A stretch of DNA of 8,526 nt from DATJWY01 sp035500775 (GTDB taxonomy: Bacteria > Pseudomonadota > Alphaproteobacteria > Acetobacterales > Acetobacteraceae), in the NCBI GenBank assembly GCA_035500775.1, contig DATJWY010000035.1, positions 1 to 8,526 of the forward strand. Reading direction: 5' to 3'. Position numbers and translations under genes: made by a program. The notes under the pieces were generated by a model, which saw nothing but the letters and a program-made list of their open reading frames with translations, was not told the DNA's origin and made no database searches. Positions 1-7,814 of the stretch are shown here, piece by piece. Numbering within the stretch: position 1 is the first letter of the stretch; each line of letters starts with the position of its first letter.

Positions 1-1491
1 CTCGCGAGCTACCTGCTGATCGGCTTCTGGTATCACCGCCCGAGCGCCTGCAGCGCCGCGATCAAGGCCATGGTCGTGAACCGCGTCGGCGATCTCGCCT
101 TCGCCGTCGGTATCGCGATGGTGTTCTTCGTGTTCGGCGCCACCGATTTCAGCGGCATCTTCGCCGCCATCCCGGCGCACATGAACGATACCTACCATGT
201 GCTCGGCCACACCTATCGCGCCTATGAGGTGATCGGCGTCCTGCTGTTCATCGGCGCCATGGGCAAGTCGGCGCAGCTCTTCCTGCACACCTGGTTGCCG
301 GACGCGATGGAAGGCCCGACCCCGGTCTCCGCCCTCATCCATGCGGCAACCATGGTCACCGCGGGCGTGTTCCTGATGGTCCGTATGTCGCCGCTGATGG
401 AATGGGCGCCCGGCGCGCTCGGCTTCGTCACCTTCATCGGCGCCAGTACCTGCTTCTTCGCGGCCACGGTCGGCTGCGTGCAGAATGACATCAAGCGCGT
501 GATCGCCTACTCGACCTGCTCGCAGCTCGGCTACATGTTCATGGCGGCGGGGGTCGGGGCCTATCAGGCCTCGGTGTTCCACCTCCTGACGCACGCCTTC
601 TTCAAGGCCCTGCTGTTCCTCTGCGCCGGCTCGGTCATCCATGCGATGTCCGAGGAGCAGGACATACGGCGCATGGGGGGCATCTGGCGGAAGGTCCCCA
701 TCACCTACGTGACCATGTGGATCGGCAGCCTGGCGCTCGCGGGCATTCCGTTTTTCGCCGGCTACTGGTCGAAGGACGCCATCCTCGAATCCGCTTATGC
801 CGCGCATAGCGCCGTGGGCACCTACGGCTTCATCTGCGGCGTATCGGCGGCTTTCCTGACCGCCTTCTATTCCTGGCGCCTGCTGATCATGACCTTCCAC
901 GGCAAGCCGCGCGCCGACCATCATACGATGGAGCACGTGCATGAAAGCCCGTGGGTCATCACCGGGCCGCTCATCGTGCTCTCGATCGGCGCGGTGTTCG
1001 CCGGCTGGGCCTTCCATGGGCAGTTCATCGGCGAGGGGCAGGCCGCGTTCTGGCGCGGGGCGATCTTCAACGGTCCGGCCAACCACATCCTGGCCGCGGC
1101 CGAGACCGTTCCGTTCCTCATCAGCCTTCTCCCGACGCTGGTCGGGTTGGCCGGTATCGCGCTCGCCTACTACTTCTACATGGTCCGGCCGGAGATCCCG
1201 GTTCAGCTCGCTCAGCGGTTCCGCCCGGTGTACCTGTTCCTGCTGAACAAGTGGTACTTCGACGAGCTCTACAACCTGATCTTCGTGCGCCCGACCGCGT
1301 GGCTGGCGCGTGAGCTGTGGCAGGTGGGTGATGCCACCATCATCGACGGCGTGCCGAACGGCATCGCCGCGCTGACCGCCGACGGCTCGCGGGAAGTGGT
1401 CAAGATCCAGACCGGGTCGATCGCGGTCTATGCGTTCACCATGCTGATCGGCCTCGTCGGCCTCGTCAGCATCTTCCTTTTCTTCCGGTGA
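1..1491 (+). CDS. nuoL: NADH-quinone oxidoreductase subunit L (complex I), 5' end outside the window
   Basis: Largest antiporter-like subunit of respiratory complex I, an inner-membrane protein that helps pump protons as NADH reduces quinone. The frame is open from base 1, so the first ATG (70) is internal; 496 codons are visible and, by comparison with E. coli NuoL, about 147 residues are missing. Counting codons from base 1, the proton-channel residues are present: Asp31 in NRVGD, Lys89 in GKSAQLFLHTWLPDA, His114 in ALIHAATM, Lys202 in THAFFKALL and Lys258 in YWSKD. The essential TM5 glutamate would lie about four codons before the window. The C-terminus has the typical NKWYFDELY segment, then the long amphipathic stretch (IIDGVPNGIAAL) and a final membrane helix, so the lateral-helix arm is intact. 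Stop TGA at 1489-1491; nuoM starts 4 nt later. Residue roles are from the family; their presence is seen. Confidence 0.98.
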   Translation, partial: LASYLLIGFWYHRPSACSAAIKAMVVNRVGDLAFAVGIAMVFFVFGATDFSGIFAAIPAHMNDTYHVLGHTYRAYEVIGVLLFIGAMGKSAQLFLHTWLPDAMEGPTPVSALIHAATMVTAGVFLMVRMSPLMEWAPGALGFVTFIGASTCFFAATVGCVQNDIKRVIAYSTCSQLGYMFMAAGVGAYQASVFHLLTHAFFKALLFLCAGSVIHAMSEEQDIRRMGGIWRKVPITYVTMWIGSLALAGIPFFAGYWSKDAILESAYAAHSAVGTYGFICGVSAAFLTAFYSWRLLIMTFHGKPRADHHTMEHVHESPWVITGPLIVLSIGAVFAGWAFHGQFIGEGQAAFWRGAIFNGPANHILAAAETVPFLISLLPTLVGLAGIALAYYFYMVRPEIPVQLAQRFRPVYLFLLNKWYFDELYNLIFVRPTAWLARELWQVGDATIIDGVPNGIAALTADGSREVVKIQTGSIAVYAFTMLIGLVGLVSIFLFFR

Positions 1492-1495
1492 ACCC

Positions 1496-3022
1496 ATGAA
1501 CGCCGCCGGGTTCCCCGTCCTCTCCCTGCTCACCTTCCTGCCGCTCCTGGGGGCCGTGGTCATCATGGCCGTGCGGGGCGACGAGGCGAGCATTGCCAAC
1601 AACGCGCGCTGGACCGCGCTCTGGACCAGCTTCGTTGTCTTCGGACTCTCGCTGCTGCTGTGGGCGAAGTTCGATCACGCGCAGCCGGGCTTCCAGTTCG
1701 TCGAAAGCGCCCCCTGGCTGCCCGAATTCGGGGTCGGCTACAAAATGGGCGTGGACGGCATCAGCGTGCTGTTCGTGCTGCTCTCGACCGCGCTGACGCC
1801 GCTCTGTATCCTGGCGAGCTGGGAGTCGGTGCAGACCAGGGTGCGCGAGTACATGCTCGCCTTCCTGGTGCTCGAGACGATGATGGTGGGCATGTTCTGT
1901 GCCCTCGACTTCGTCCTCCTCGACATGTTCTTCGAAGGCGTGCTGCTCCCGATGTACCTTATCATCGGGGTCTGGGGCGGTCCGCGCCGCGTCTATGCCT
2001 CGATCAAGTTCTTCATCTTCACCCTCGCCGGCTCGGTGCTGATGCTGCTCGCGCTCATCGCGATGTGGCACTACACCGGCACGACCGACATCGAGACGCT
2101 GCTCGGGACCCGCTTCCCGGCGAGCATGCAGACCTGGCTGTTTCTGGCCTTGTTCGCCTCCTTCGCCGTGAAGATGCCGATGTGGCCGGTGCACACCTGG
2201 CTGCCGGATGCGCATGTCGAGGCGCCCACCGCCGGTTCGGTCATCCTGGCCGGCGTGCTGCTGAAGATGGGGGGCTATGGGTTCCTGCGCTTCTCGGTGC
2301 CGATGCTGCCGGAGGCGTCCGCGCATCTCGCGCCGCTGATGTTCGCCCTGGGCGTCATCGCGGTGATCTACACCTCGCTGGTCGCCTTCGCGCAGACGGA
2401 CATCAAGAAGCTGATCGCCTACTCCTCCGTCGCCCATATGGGCATCGTGGTGATCGGCATCTTCACCTTCAACGTGCAGGGCATCTCGGGCGCGCTGTTC
2501 CAGATGCTCTCGCATGGCGTGGTCTCGGCGGCGCTCTTCCTCTGCGTCGGCGTGATCTATGACCGGATGCACACCCGCGAGATCGCCCTCTACGGCGGCC
2601 TCGCCGATCGTATGCCGAAATACGCGCTGGTCTTCATGGTGTTCACCATGGCCAGCATCGGTCTGCCCGGAACGGCCGGCTTCGCCGGCGAGTTCCTGGT
2701 GCTGATGGGCGCGTTCCAGGTGAATTTCTGGCTTGCCGTGCTCGGCAGCGCCGGCATGGTCCTGGGCGCGGTTTACATGCTCTATCTCTATCGCCGGGTG
2801 GTGTTCGGGGCGCTGACCCGCGCCGACCTGAAGTCGATCCTCGACCTCTCGCCCCGCGAGGTGGCGGTGTTCGCGCCGCTGCTGGTGCTGACCCTGTGGA
2901 TGGGCATCTACCCGTCCAGCTTCACCAGCTTCTTCGATGCGAGCGTCGGCGCGATGGTCCAGCACCATTTCGCCGCTCTCTCGCTCCCCCACGCCACCGA
3001 GCTTGCCGGGAACCTGCCGTGA
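1496..3022 (+). CDS. nuoM: NADH-quinone oxidoreductase subunit M (complex I)
   Basis: Second antiporter-like proton-pumping subunit of complex I, 508 residues, matching the usual NuoM size, with about 14 hydrophobic segments expected. Key polar residues of the proton path are visible: Glu147 in MFFEGVLLPMYLIIG (equivalent to E. coli Glu144), Lys226 in FAVKMPMWPVHTWLPDAH (equivalent to Lys234), His233, and Lys257 in LAGVLLKMGGYGFLR. The QTDIKKLIAYSSVAHMG and LSHGVVSAALFLCVG blocks are typical of the proton-conducting quinone oxidoreductase domain. The start is the ATG at 1496, 4 nt after the nuoL stop; there is no strong Shine-Dalgarno sequence, so translation probably depends on ribosomes finishing nuoL (inference). 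The stop TGA (3020-3022) shares its A with the ATG of nuoN. No truncation or missing key residue seen. Confidence 0.98.
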   Translation: MNAAGFPVLSLLTFLPLLGAVVIMAVRGDEASIANNARWTALWTSFVVFGLSLLLWAKFDHAQPGFQFVESAPWLPEFGVGYKMGVDGISVLFVLLSTALTPLCILASWESVQTRVREYMLAFLVLETMMVGMFCALDFVLLDMFFEGVLLPMYLIIGVWGGPRRVYASIKFFIFTLAGSVLMLLALIAMWHYTGTTDIETLLGTRFPASMQTWLFLALFASFAVKMPMWPVHTWLPDAHVEAPTAGSVILAGVLLKMGGYGFLRFSVPMLPEASAHLAPLMFALGVIAVIYTSLVAFAQTDIKKLIAYSSVAHMGIVVIGIFTFNVQGISGALFQMLSHGVVSAALFLCVGVIYDRMHTREIALYGGLADRMPKYALVFMVFTMASIGLPGTAGFAGEFLVLMGAFQVNFWLAVLGSAGMVLGAVYMLYLYRRVVFGALTRADLKSILDLSPREVAVFAPLLVLTLWMGIYPSSFTSFFDASVGAMVQHHFAALSLPHATELAGNLP

Positions 3023-4443
3023 TGAACTGGACGCTTGCTCTTCCGGAGATCGTGCTCTCGGTCGCCGGCCTTGGTATCCTGCTGACCGGCGTGCTGCAGA
3101 AGCGGGATGCCTCGACTCTCTGCACCATGCTGACCCTCGGCTCGTTCCTCATCACGGCCGTTCTGGTGGCGCAGGTGCCGCACGGCGTCGCGTATAACGG
3201 GCTGTTCGTCGCGGACAGCTTCGCCGCCTTCGCGAAGATCCTGATCCTCGCCGGCGGCGCGCTCGCCGCCGTGCTGGCCATCGACTACAACGAGAAGCAG
3301 GGCATCACCCGGTTCGAATACCCGGTGCTGATGCTCTTCTCCTCGGTCGGCATGATGATGATGGCGTCGGCCTCCAACCTGATGACGCTCTATCTCGGGC
3401 TGGAGCTGCAATCGCTGCCGATCTACGTGCTGGCGGCGTTCGCGCGGGATGACGTGCGGTCGTCCGAGGCGGGCCTGAAATACTTCGTGCTCAGCGCCCT
3501 GGCCTCCGGTCTGCTGCTCTACGGCATCTCGATGGCCTATGGCTTCTCCGGCACCATGGATCTCGCCCGCCTGGCGCAGGCGGTCGACAATCCGGCCGGG
3601 GTTTCCACCGGCCTCGTGGTCGGCATCGTCTTCATCATCTCCGGCCTCGCCTTCAAGCTGTCCGCCGTTCCCTTCCATATGTGGACGCCGGATGTGTACG
3701 AGGGTGCGCCGACGCCGGTCAGTGCCTTCATGAGCACCGCTCCCAAGGTGGCGCCGTTCGTGGTGCTGCTGCGCGTGCTGATGACCTCCTTCGGCCATCT
3801 CCTGCCGCAATGGCAGCCGATCGTGGTCGTGGTGGCGGTGGCCTCGATGGTGCTGGGTTCGCTCGCCGCCATCGCGCAGAGCAACATTAAGCGCCTGATG
3901 GCCTATTCCTCGATCGGCCACATGGGCTACGCCATGGTGGGCCTCGCGGCCGGCACCGAGGCGGGCGTCCGCGGCGTGCTGGTCTATCTGACCACCTACA
4001 TCTTCATGAGCGTCGGCGCCTTCGCCTGCATCATCGCGATGCGGCGGCGTGGCCGGCAGGTGGAGCGGATCGTGGATCTCGCCGGGCTTTCCCGCAATGA
4101 TCCGGGCCTCGCCCTGGTGCTGGCGGTGTTCATGTTCAGCATGGCGGGCATCCCGCCGATGGCCGGCTTCTTCGGCAAGCTCTACGTCTTCCTGGCCGCC
4201 GTGCAGGCCCAGATGTGGGCGCTCGCCATCATCGGCGTGCTGACCAGCGTGATTGGCGCCTACTACTATCTGCGGATCGTCAAAGTCATGTATTTCGATC
4301 CCCCGGAAGAGGCGTTCGATCCCCGCCCGACCACTGTTTCCTTCGTGGCTTACGCGAGCGGCCTGTTCACCGCGGCGTTCTTCCTCTTCCCGGCGCCGAT
4401 CGTCGGGGCGGCTGAGTCCGCGGCGAAGGCGCTGTTCGGGTGA
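3022..4443 (+). CDS. nuoN: NADH-quinone oxidoreductase subunit N (complex I)
   Basis: Third antiporter-like subunit of complex I, 473 residues starting MNWTLALPEIVLS. The ATG at 3022 overlaps the nuoM stop in TGATG; a GGGAA 9 nt upstream can serve as ribosome binding site. An in-frame upstream ATG at 2896 lies inside nuoM and would add 42 residues unlike the family, so it is rejected. Conserved charged residues are all visible: Glu128 in YLGLELQSLPIYVLAAF, Lys153 in GLKYFVLSAL, Lys212 and His219 in FKLSAVPFHMWTPDVYEGAP, Lys242 in STAPKVAPF, and Lys386 in AGFFGKLYVF near the C-terminus. The QSNIKRLMAYSSIGHMGY block is typical. This is normally the last gene of the nuo operon, but here the stop overlaps the GTG start of birA by 4 nt, so transcription and probably translation continue into the cofactor genes. 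Confidence 0.98.
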   Translation: MNWTLALPEIVLSVAGLGILLTGVLQKRDASTLCTMLTLGSFLITAVLVAQVPHGVAYNGLFVADSFAAFAKILILAGGALAAVLAIDYNEKQGITRFEYPVLMLFSSVGMMMMASASNLMTLYLGLELQSLPIYVLAAFARDDVRSSEAGLKYFVLSALASGLLLYGISMAYGFSGTMDLARLAQAVDNPAGVSTGLVVGIVFIISGLAFKLSAVPFHMWTPDVYEGAPTPVSAFMSTAPKVAPFVVLLRVLMTSFGHLLPQWQPIVVVVAVASMVLGSLAAIAQSNIKRLMAYSSIGHMGYAMVGLAAGTEAGVRGVLVYLTTYIFMSVGAFACIIAMRRRGRQVERIVDLAGLSRNDPGLALVLAVFMFSMAGIPPMAGFFGKLYVFLAAVQAQMWALAIIGVLTSVIGAYYYLRIVKVMYFDPPEEAFDPRPTTVSFVAYASGLFTAAFFLFPAPIVGAAESAAKALFG

Positions 4444-5231
4444 GTTCGGACCCACGGGCGCCAGCGGAAGGGATCTCCCCGATCGTCTGGCGCCTGCAGG
4501 TCCACGAAACTCTGCCCTCGACCTCGGATACCTGCATCGCCTTGGCGCGGCAGGGCGAGGCCGAGGGCCTCGCTGTCCTGGCCCGGCGGCAAACCGCCGG
4601 GCGGGGCAGGGGAGGCCGGGCCTGGAGCGCTCCAGCCGGCAATCTCAATCTCTCCATCCTGTTGCGTCCCCGCTGGGAAGCGGCGGAGGCCGCGCAGTGG
4701 GCGCTCCTGGCGGGCGTCGCGCTGCATGCGGCGGTCGCGCCGCTGCTCTCCGACCCTTCCGCGCTCCGGCTGAAATGGCCGAATGATCTGTTGCTCGACG
4801 GGGCCAAGCTGGCCGGCATTCTCGTCGAGAGCGCGATCGGCCCGGATGGAACCCTCGACTGGCTGGTGATCGGAATCGGGGTCAACATCGTCGCGGCGCC
4901 GTCATTGCCGGAGCGTCCGACGACCTGCCTGACCCGCGCCGGGGCGACGCCGGCGCCTGAATACCTCGCGGACGCCATTCTCGACCGGCTGGCTCACTGG
5001 CGCGCCATGCGGGCGAGCCAGGGATTCGCGGCGATTCGTGCCGAATGGTTGCGGCGGGCCCACCCGACCGGAACACCGCTGACGGTGCGCGGCGCGGCGA
5101 TGCCACTTTACGGCGAATTCGCTGGGCTCACGGAAACCGGAACGTTGCTTCTGCGGGTGGATGGAACGGTTCGGGCAGTCGCGAGCGGCGAGATCGAGTT
5201 GCCGCCCGCCACGGCACCGCTATCCTCTTAA
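4440..5231 (+). CDS. birA: Biotin--[acetyl-CoA-carboxylase] ligase, monofunctional (no HTH domain)
   Basis: Activates biotin with ATP to biotinyl-AMP and attaches it to the lysine of biotin carboxyl carrier domains such as that of acetyl-CoA carboxylase; cytoplasmic. 263 residues. The catalytic domain starts almost at once: LPSTSD (25-30), the adenylate/biotin-binding loop QTAGRGRGGRAW (51-62), KWPNDLLLDGAKLAGILVES (112-131) with the catalytic lysine region, and GIGVNI (145-150). A small C-terminal SH3-like domain follows (about 210-255, ending AVASGEIEL). There is no N-terminal winged-helix domain, so it should be a ligase only and not a repressor of biotin genes (family knowledge applied here). 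The start is the GTG at 4440, in GTGA overlapping the nuoN stop, with GAAGG at 4425-4429; no ATG is available before the conserved part. The nuoN-birA-coaX order is common in alphaproteobacteria and supports the call. Confidence 0.95.
   Translation: MSSDPRAPAEGISPIVWRLQVHETLPSTSDTCIALARQGEAEGLAVLARRQTAGRGRGGRAWSAPAGNLNLSILLRPRWEAAEAAQWALLAGVALHAAVAPLLSDPSALRLKWPNDLLLDGAKLAGILVESAIGPDGTLDWLVIGIGVNIVAAPSLPERPTTCLTRAGATPAPEYLADAILDRLAHWRAMRASQGFAAIRAEWLRRAHPTGTPLTVRGAAMPLYGEFAGLTETGTLLLRVDGTVRAVASGEIELPPATAPLSS
4581..4602 (+). repeat. Perfect 9-bp inverted repeat (hairpin) inside birA
   Basis: GCCCGGCGG (4581-4589) pairs perfectly with CCGCCGGGC (4594-4602) around a CAAA tetraloop. It encodes part of the ARRQTAGRG stretch leading into the biotinyl-AMP loop of BirA. 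The structure is seen directly. There is no T-rich tail, so it is not a standard terminator, and it may simply follow from GC-rich codons for Arg, Gly and Ala. Confidence 0.5.
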
Positions 5232-5342
5232 AATCAGAACGTGATCGCTTGAGGCTGACAGTCACCCGACCGAAACCTTGACGCACCGTCCTGTGCGTGG
5301 AAACCGTTACCAATAATAATAGAACATGGGAGGCGCAGCGTC
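5232..5342 (+). promoter_or_regulatory. birA-coaX intergenic region, possible internal promoter and coaX ribosome binding site
   Basis: This 111-nt spacer is the only sizeable gap in an otherwise overlapping gene block. It contains an odd palindrome TGAC-A-GTCA (5256-5264), a TTGACG hexamer (5278-5283) matching the -35 consensus, an inverted repeat (5281-5298), an AT-rich patch (TTACCAATAATAATAG, 5307-5322), and GGGAGG (5328-5333), a strong ribosome binding site 9 nt before the coaX ATG. No hexamer at 16-18 nt from TTGACG resembles a good -10 box, so a promoter is possible but unproven. No T-tailed terminator is seen, so read-through from birA is also possible. Confidence 0.35.
5281..5298. 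repeat. 6-bp inverted repeat upstream of coaX
   Basis: ACGCAC (5281-5286) and GTGCGT (5293-5298) are perfect reverse complements separated by CGTCCT. The left arm overlaps the TTGACG hexamer. It could be an operator half-site pair for a dimeric regulator or a small RNA hairpin in the leader. Its short length means chance is a real alternative. Confidence 0.35.
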
Positions 5343-6152
5343 ATGCTGCTGGTCGTGGATGCCGGGAATACCAACGTGGTCTTCGCCGTGCATGACGGTG
5401 GCGGTTGGTGTGGCGTCTGGCGCATCGCGACCGACGCGCAGCGCACCTCGGATGAATATGCCGTCTGGCTGCTGAGCCTGCTCGGCCATACCGGCATAGA
5501 CCGTGCGGCGGTGCACTCGGCGGTGATCGGCACCGTGGTCCCGGCCGCGCTCTATCACCTGCGCCGGCTGTGCCGCGAGTGGTTCGACGTCGAGCCCCTG
5601 GTGGCGCGGGCGAATCTGAATTGGGGCTTCGAGATCCGGGTCGATAATCCCGAAGAGGTCGGCGCCGATCGCCTGCTCAATGCCCTGGCCGCGCATGAGC
5701 TTTACCCGGACGCGCTGGTGGTGATCGATTTCGGCACGGCGACCACCTTTGACGTGGTCGCCGCGGACGGCGCCTATCTGGGGGGTGTGATCGCCCCCGG
5801 CATCAATCTCTCCATCGAGGCCTTGCACCAGGCGGCGGCGCGGTTGCCGCGCATCGGCATCGGCCGGCCGCCGGCGGTGATCGGCAAATCGACCGTCCCG
5901 GCCATGCAGTCCGGGATCTATTGGGGCTATGTGGGCTTGATCGAAGGGCTGATCGCGCGCATCCGTCAGGAATTCGACGCGCCGATCAAGGTGGTGGCAA
6001 CCGGAGGGCTGGCCCCGCTGTTCTCCGAGGGAACCGAGATTATCGACCTGATCAACCCGGATTTGACCCTGGACGGGTTGCGCATGTTGGCGGAACGCAA
6101 TTCAACACCCAGATTACCTCGCGACAGAACAAGAACAACCGAAGGCGATTGA
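5343..6152 (+). CDS. coaX: Type III pantothenate kinase
   Basis: Phosphorylates pantothenate with ATP, the first committed step of coenzyme A synthesis; the type III enzymes are known to be insensitive to CoA feedback and to need a monovalent cation. 269 residues of the ASKHA (acetate and sugar kinase/Hsc70/actin) fold. Visible motifs: the phosphate-1 loop VVDAGNTNVVFAV (4-16), NPEEVGADRLLNALAAH (102-118) with the catalytic Asp109, VIDFGTATTFDVV (127-139) as the second phosphate-binding motif, GGVIAPGINLS (147-157), and VVATGGLAPLF (217-227) in the adenosine region. The ATG at 5343 follows GGGAGG by 9 nt and places the DxGNT motif at residues 6-10 as expected. The last 15 or so residues (STPRLPRDRTRTTEGD) extend past the conserved core and bring the stop onto the rnj start: TGA at 6150-6152 shares its A with the ATG. 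Translational coupling to rnj is likely. Confidence 0.96.
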   Translation: MLLVVDAGNTNVVFAVHDGGGWCGVWRIATDAQRTSDEYAVWLLSLLGHTGIDRAAVHSAVIGTVVPAALYHLRRLCREWFDVEPLVARANLNWGFEIRVDNPEEVGADRLLNALAAHELYPDALVVIDFGTATTFDVVAADGAYLGGVIAPGINLSIEALHQAAARLPRIGIGRPPAVIGKSTVPAMQSGIYWGYVGLIEGLIARIRQEFDAPIKVVATGGLAPLFSEGTEIIDLINPDLTLDGLRMLAERNSTPRLPRDRTRTTEGD

Positions 6153-7798
6153 TGGACGCGCACAGCGGCGATTTTGCTTTCCTGCCTCTTGGCGGGACAG
6201 GCGAAATCGGAATGAATTTGAATCTCTACCGGTATGGTGGATCCTGGCTCGCCGTGGATTGCGGCATTGGTTTCGGGGGGGCGGAGAACCCCGAGATCGA
6301 CGTGATGATGCCGGACCCGGCCTTCATCGCCGAGCGCCGGGACCAGTTGGTAGGGCTGGTGATCACGCACGCGCATGAGGATCATGTCGGCGCGGTCGCC
6401 CATCTCTGGCGTCAGTTGCGCTGTCCGGTCTATGCGACCCCGTTCACCGCGGCCGTGCTGCGGCGCAAGCTCGCCGAGGCGCAGCTGCTGAACGAGGTCA
6501 AGCTGACCGTGATCCAGCCCGGCGGCGCCTTCACGCTGGGCCCGTTCGCGCTGCGCTTCCTGCGCGTCTCGCACTCGCTGCCGGAAGCCCAGGCCCTGGT
6601 GATCGAGACCCCGCTCGGGCGGGTGCTGCATACCGGGGACTGGAAGCTCGATCCCGCGCCGATGGTCGGGCCGCCGACGGATGAGGCGGCGTTCGCCGCG
6701 CTCGGCGACCAGGGCGTGCTGGCGATGGTGTGCGACAGCACCAATGCCCTGGTGGAGGGGCATTCCGGTTCGGAGGGTGATGTCCGCCGGGTGCTGATGA
6801 GCCTGATCCGGGATCTGCGCGGCCGGGTGGCGGTGACCTGTTTCGCCAGCAATGTCGCTCGGGTGGAGAGCGTGGCGCTCGCCGCCCAGGAAGCCGGCCG
6901 GTCCGTGGCCCTGGTCGGGCGCTCGCTGCGCAATATCGAAGCGGCGGCGCGCGAGGCCGGCTATTTGCGCGGCGTGCCGGAATTCGTGTCCGAGGACGAG
7001 GCCGGTTCCGTCCCTGACGATAATCTCCTCCTCCTGGTCACTGGCAGCCAGGGCGAGGCGCGCAGCGCGCTGGCCCGGATCGCCGCCGACACGCATCCGA
7101 ACATCGCGCTCGGCGAGGGCGACACCGTGCTGTTCAGCAGCCGCGTCATCCCCGGCAATGAGCGGGCGATCTACACGGTGCAGGACAATCTCGTGCGGCG
7201 GGGCGTGCGGGTGATGACGGACGAGGATCACATGATCCATGTGTCCGGTCATCCCGCGCGCGACGAGTTGCGCCGCCTCTATAAGCTGGTGCGCCCGCAA
7301 TACGCGGTGCCGGTGCATGGCGAATGGCGGCATCTTTCCGCGCATGCGGCGCTCGCCCGCGAGGCGGGGGCCACGCCGCTGCTGCTGGAGGATGGCGACA
7401 TCCTCAGCCTCTCGCCCGATACGCCGGAGATCGTGGACAGCGCCCCGGTCGGGCGTCTCGCGCTGGATGGCAACCGTCTGGTGCCGTTGAGCGGGGGCGT
7501 GCTGGCGGCGCGGCGGCGCATGATGTTCAACGGCGTCGTGGTCGGCAGCGTCGCGGCGGACGCGCAGGGGCGCATCCTCGGCCTGCCGCAGGTCAGCGCG
7601 CCCGGCTTGTTCGAGGCCGAGGACCCCGAATCCGTCACCGTCATGCAGGAACTCGCCTCGGCCCTGACCGAGTTGCCGATGTCGCTACGGCGTGACGATT
7701 CGGCGCTGCGGGAAGCGGCACGGGCGGCTCTGCGCCGCCTGGTCGGGCGGCGGCTGCAGAAGCGGCCTTTGGTTGACGTGCACGTGCTGCGCGTCTGA
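6152..7798 (+). CDS. rnj: Ribonuclease J (metallo-beta-lactamase / beta-CASP RNase)
   Basis: Cytoplasmic zinc-dependent nuclease with endonuclease and 5'-to-3' exonuclease activity in mRNA decay and rRNA maturation. 548 residues, close to the usual 555. The metallo-beta-lactamase core shows HAHEDH (73-78: His73, His75, Asp77, His78), His141 in VSHSLPEA, and Asp163 in HTGDWKLDP. The beta-CASP domain includes CDSTNAL (Asp195), LVTGSQGEARSALARIA (295-311), and SSRVIPGNERAI (329-340). His363 and His367 in HVSGHPARDEL and His389 in VPVHGEWRHL complete the active site. A C-terminal domain follows from about 450. The start is the ATG at 6152 overlapping the coaX stop, with GAAGG 6 nt upstream; the reading frame stays open farther upstream, but that part is a shadow of coaX. 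coaX-rnj adjacency is common in alphaproteobacteria. All key catalytic residues are present. Confidence 0.96.
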   Translation: MDAHSGDFAFLPLGGTGEIGMNLNLYRYGGSWLAVDCGIGFGGAENPEIDVMMPDPAFIAERRDQLVGLVITHAHEDHVGAVAHLWRQLRCPVYATPFTAAVLRRKLAEAQLLNEVKLTVIQPGGAFTLGPFALRFLRVSHSLPEAQALVIETPLGRVLHTGDWKLDPAPMVGPPTDEAAFAALGDQGVLAMVCDSTNALVEGHSGSEGDVRRVLMSLIRDLRGRVAVTCFASNVARVESVALAAQEAGRSVALVGRSLRNIEAAAREAGYLRGVPEFVSEDEAGSVPDDNLLLLVTGSQGEARSALARIAADTHPNIALGEGDTVLFSSRVIPGNERAIYTVQDNLVRRGVRVMTDEDHMIHVSGHPARDELRRLYKLVRPQYAVPVHGEWRHLSAHAALAREAGATPLLLEDGDILSLSPDTPEIVDSAPVGRLALDGNRLVPLSGGVLAARRRMMFNGVVVGSVAADAQGRILGLPQVSAPGLFEAEDPESVTVMQELASALTELPMSLRRDDSALREAARAALRRLVGRRLQKRPLVDVHVLRV

Positions 7799-7814
7799 CA
7801 GCGGGGAGGGGACG

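Noticed and set aside
1466..2992. Long minus-strand open frame (508 codons) covering nuoM
   Set aside because: Its product is rich in His, Glu, Gln, Arg and Gly, as expected from reading hydrophobic GC-ending codons backwards. Stops in this frame need TTA, CTA or TCA codons in nuoM, which are rare here. It mirrors a clearly real gene.
2896..3021. Upstream in-frame ATG for nuoN
   Set aside because: It lies within nuoM and would add 42 hydrophilic residues not found in NuoN; the ATG at 3022 gives the expected N-terminus.
2908..4455. Long minus-strand open frame (515 codons) covering nuoN
   Set aside because: Same composition effect as over nuoM; it overlaps the other antisense frame, has no recognisable domain, and mirrors a complete conserved NuoN.
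5966..7345. Minus-strand open frame (459 codons) over coaX and rnj
   Set aside because: Product again His/Arg/Gln-rich with no domain, opposite two genes with complete catalytic motifs.
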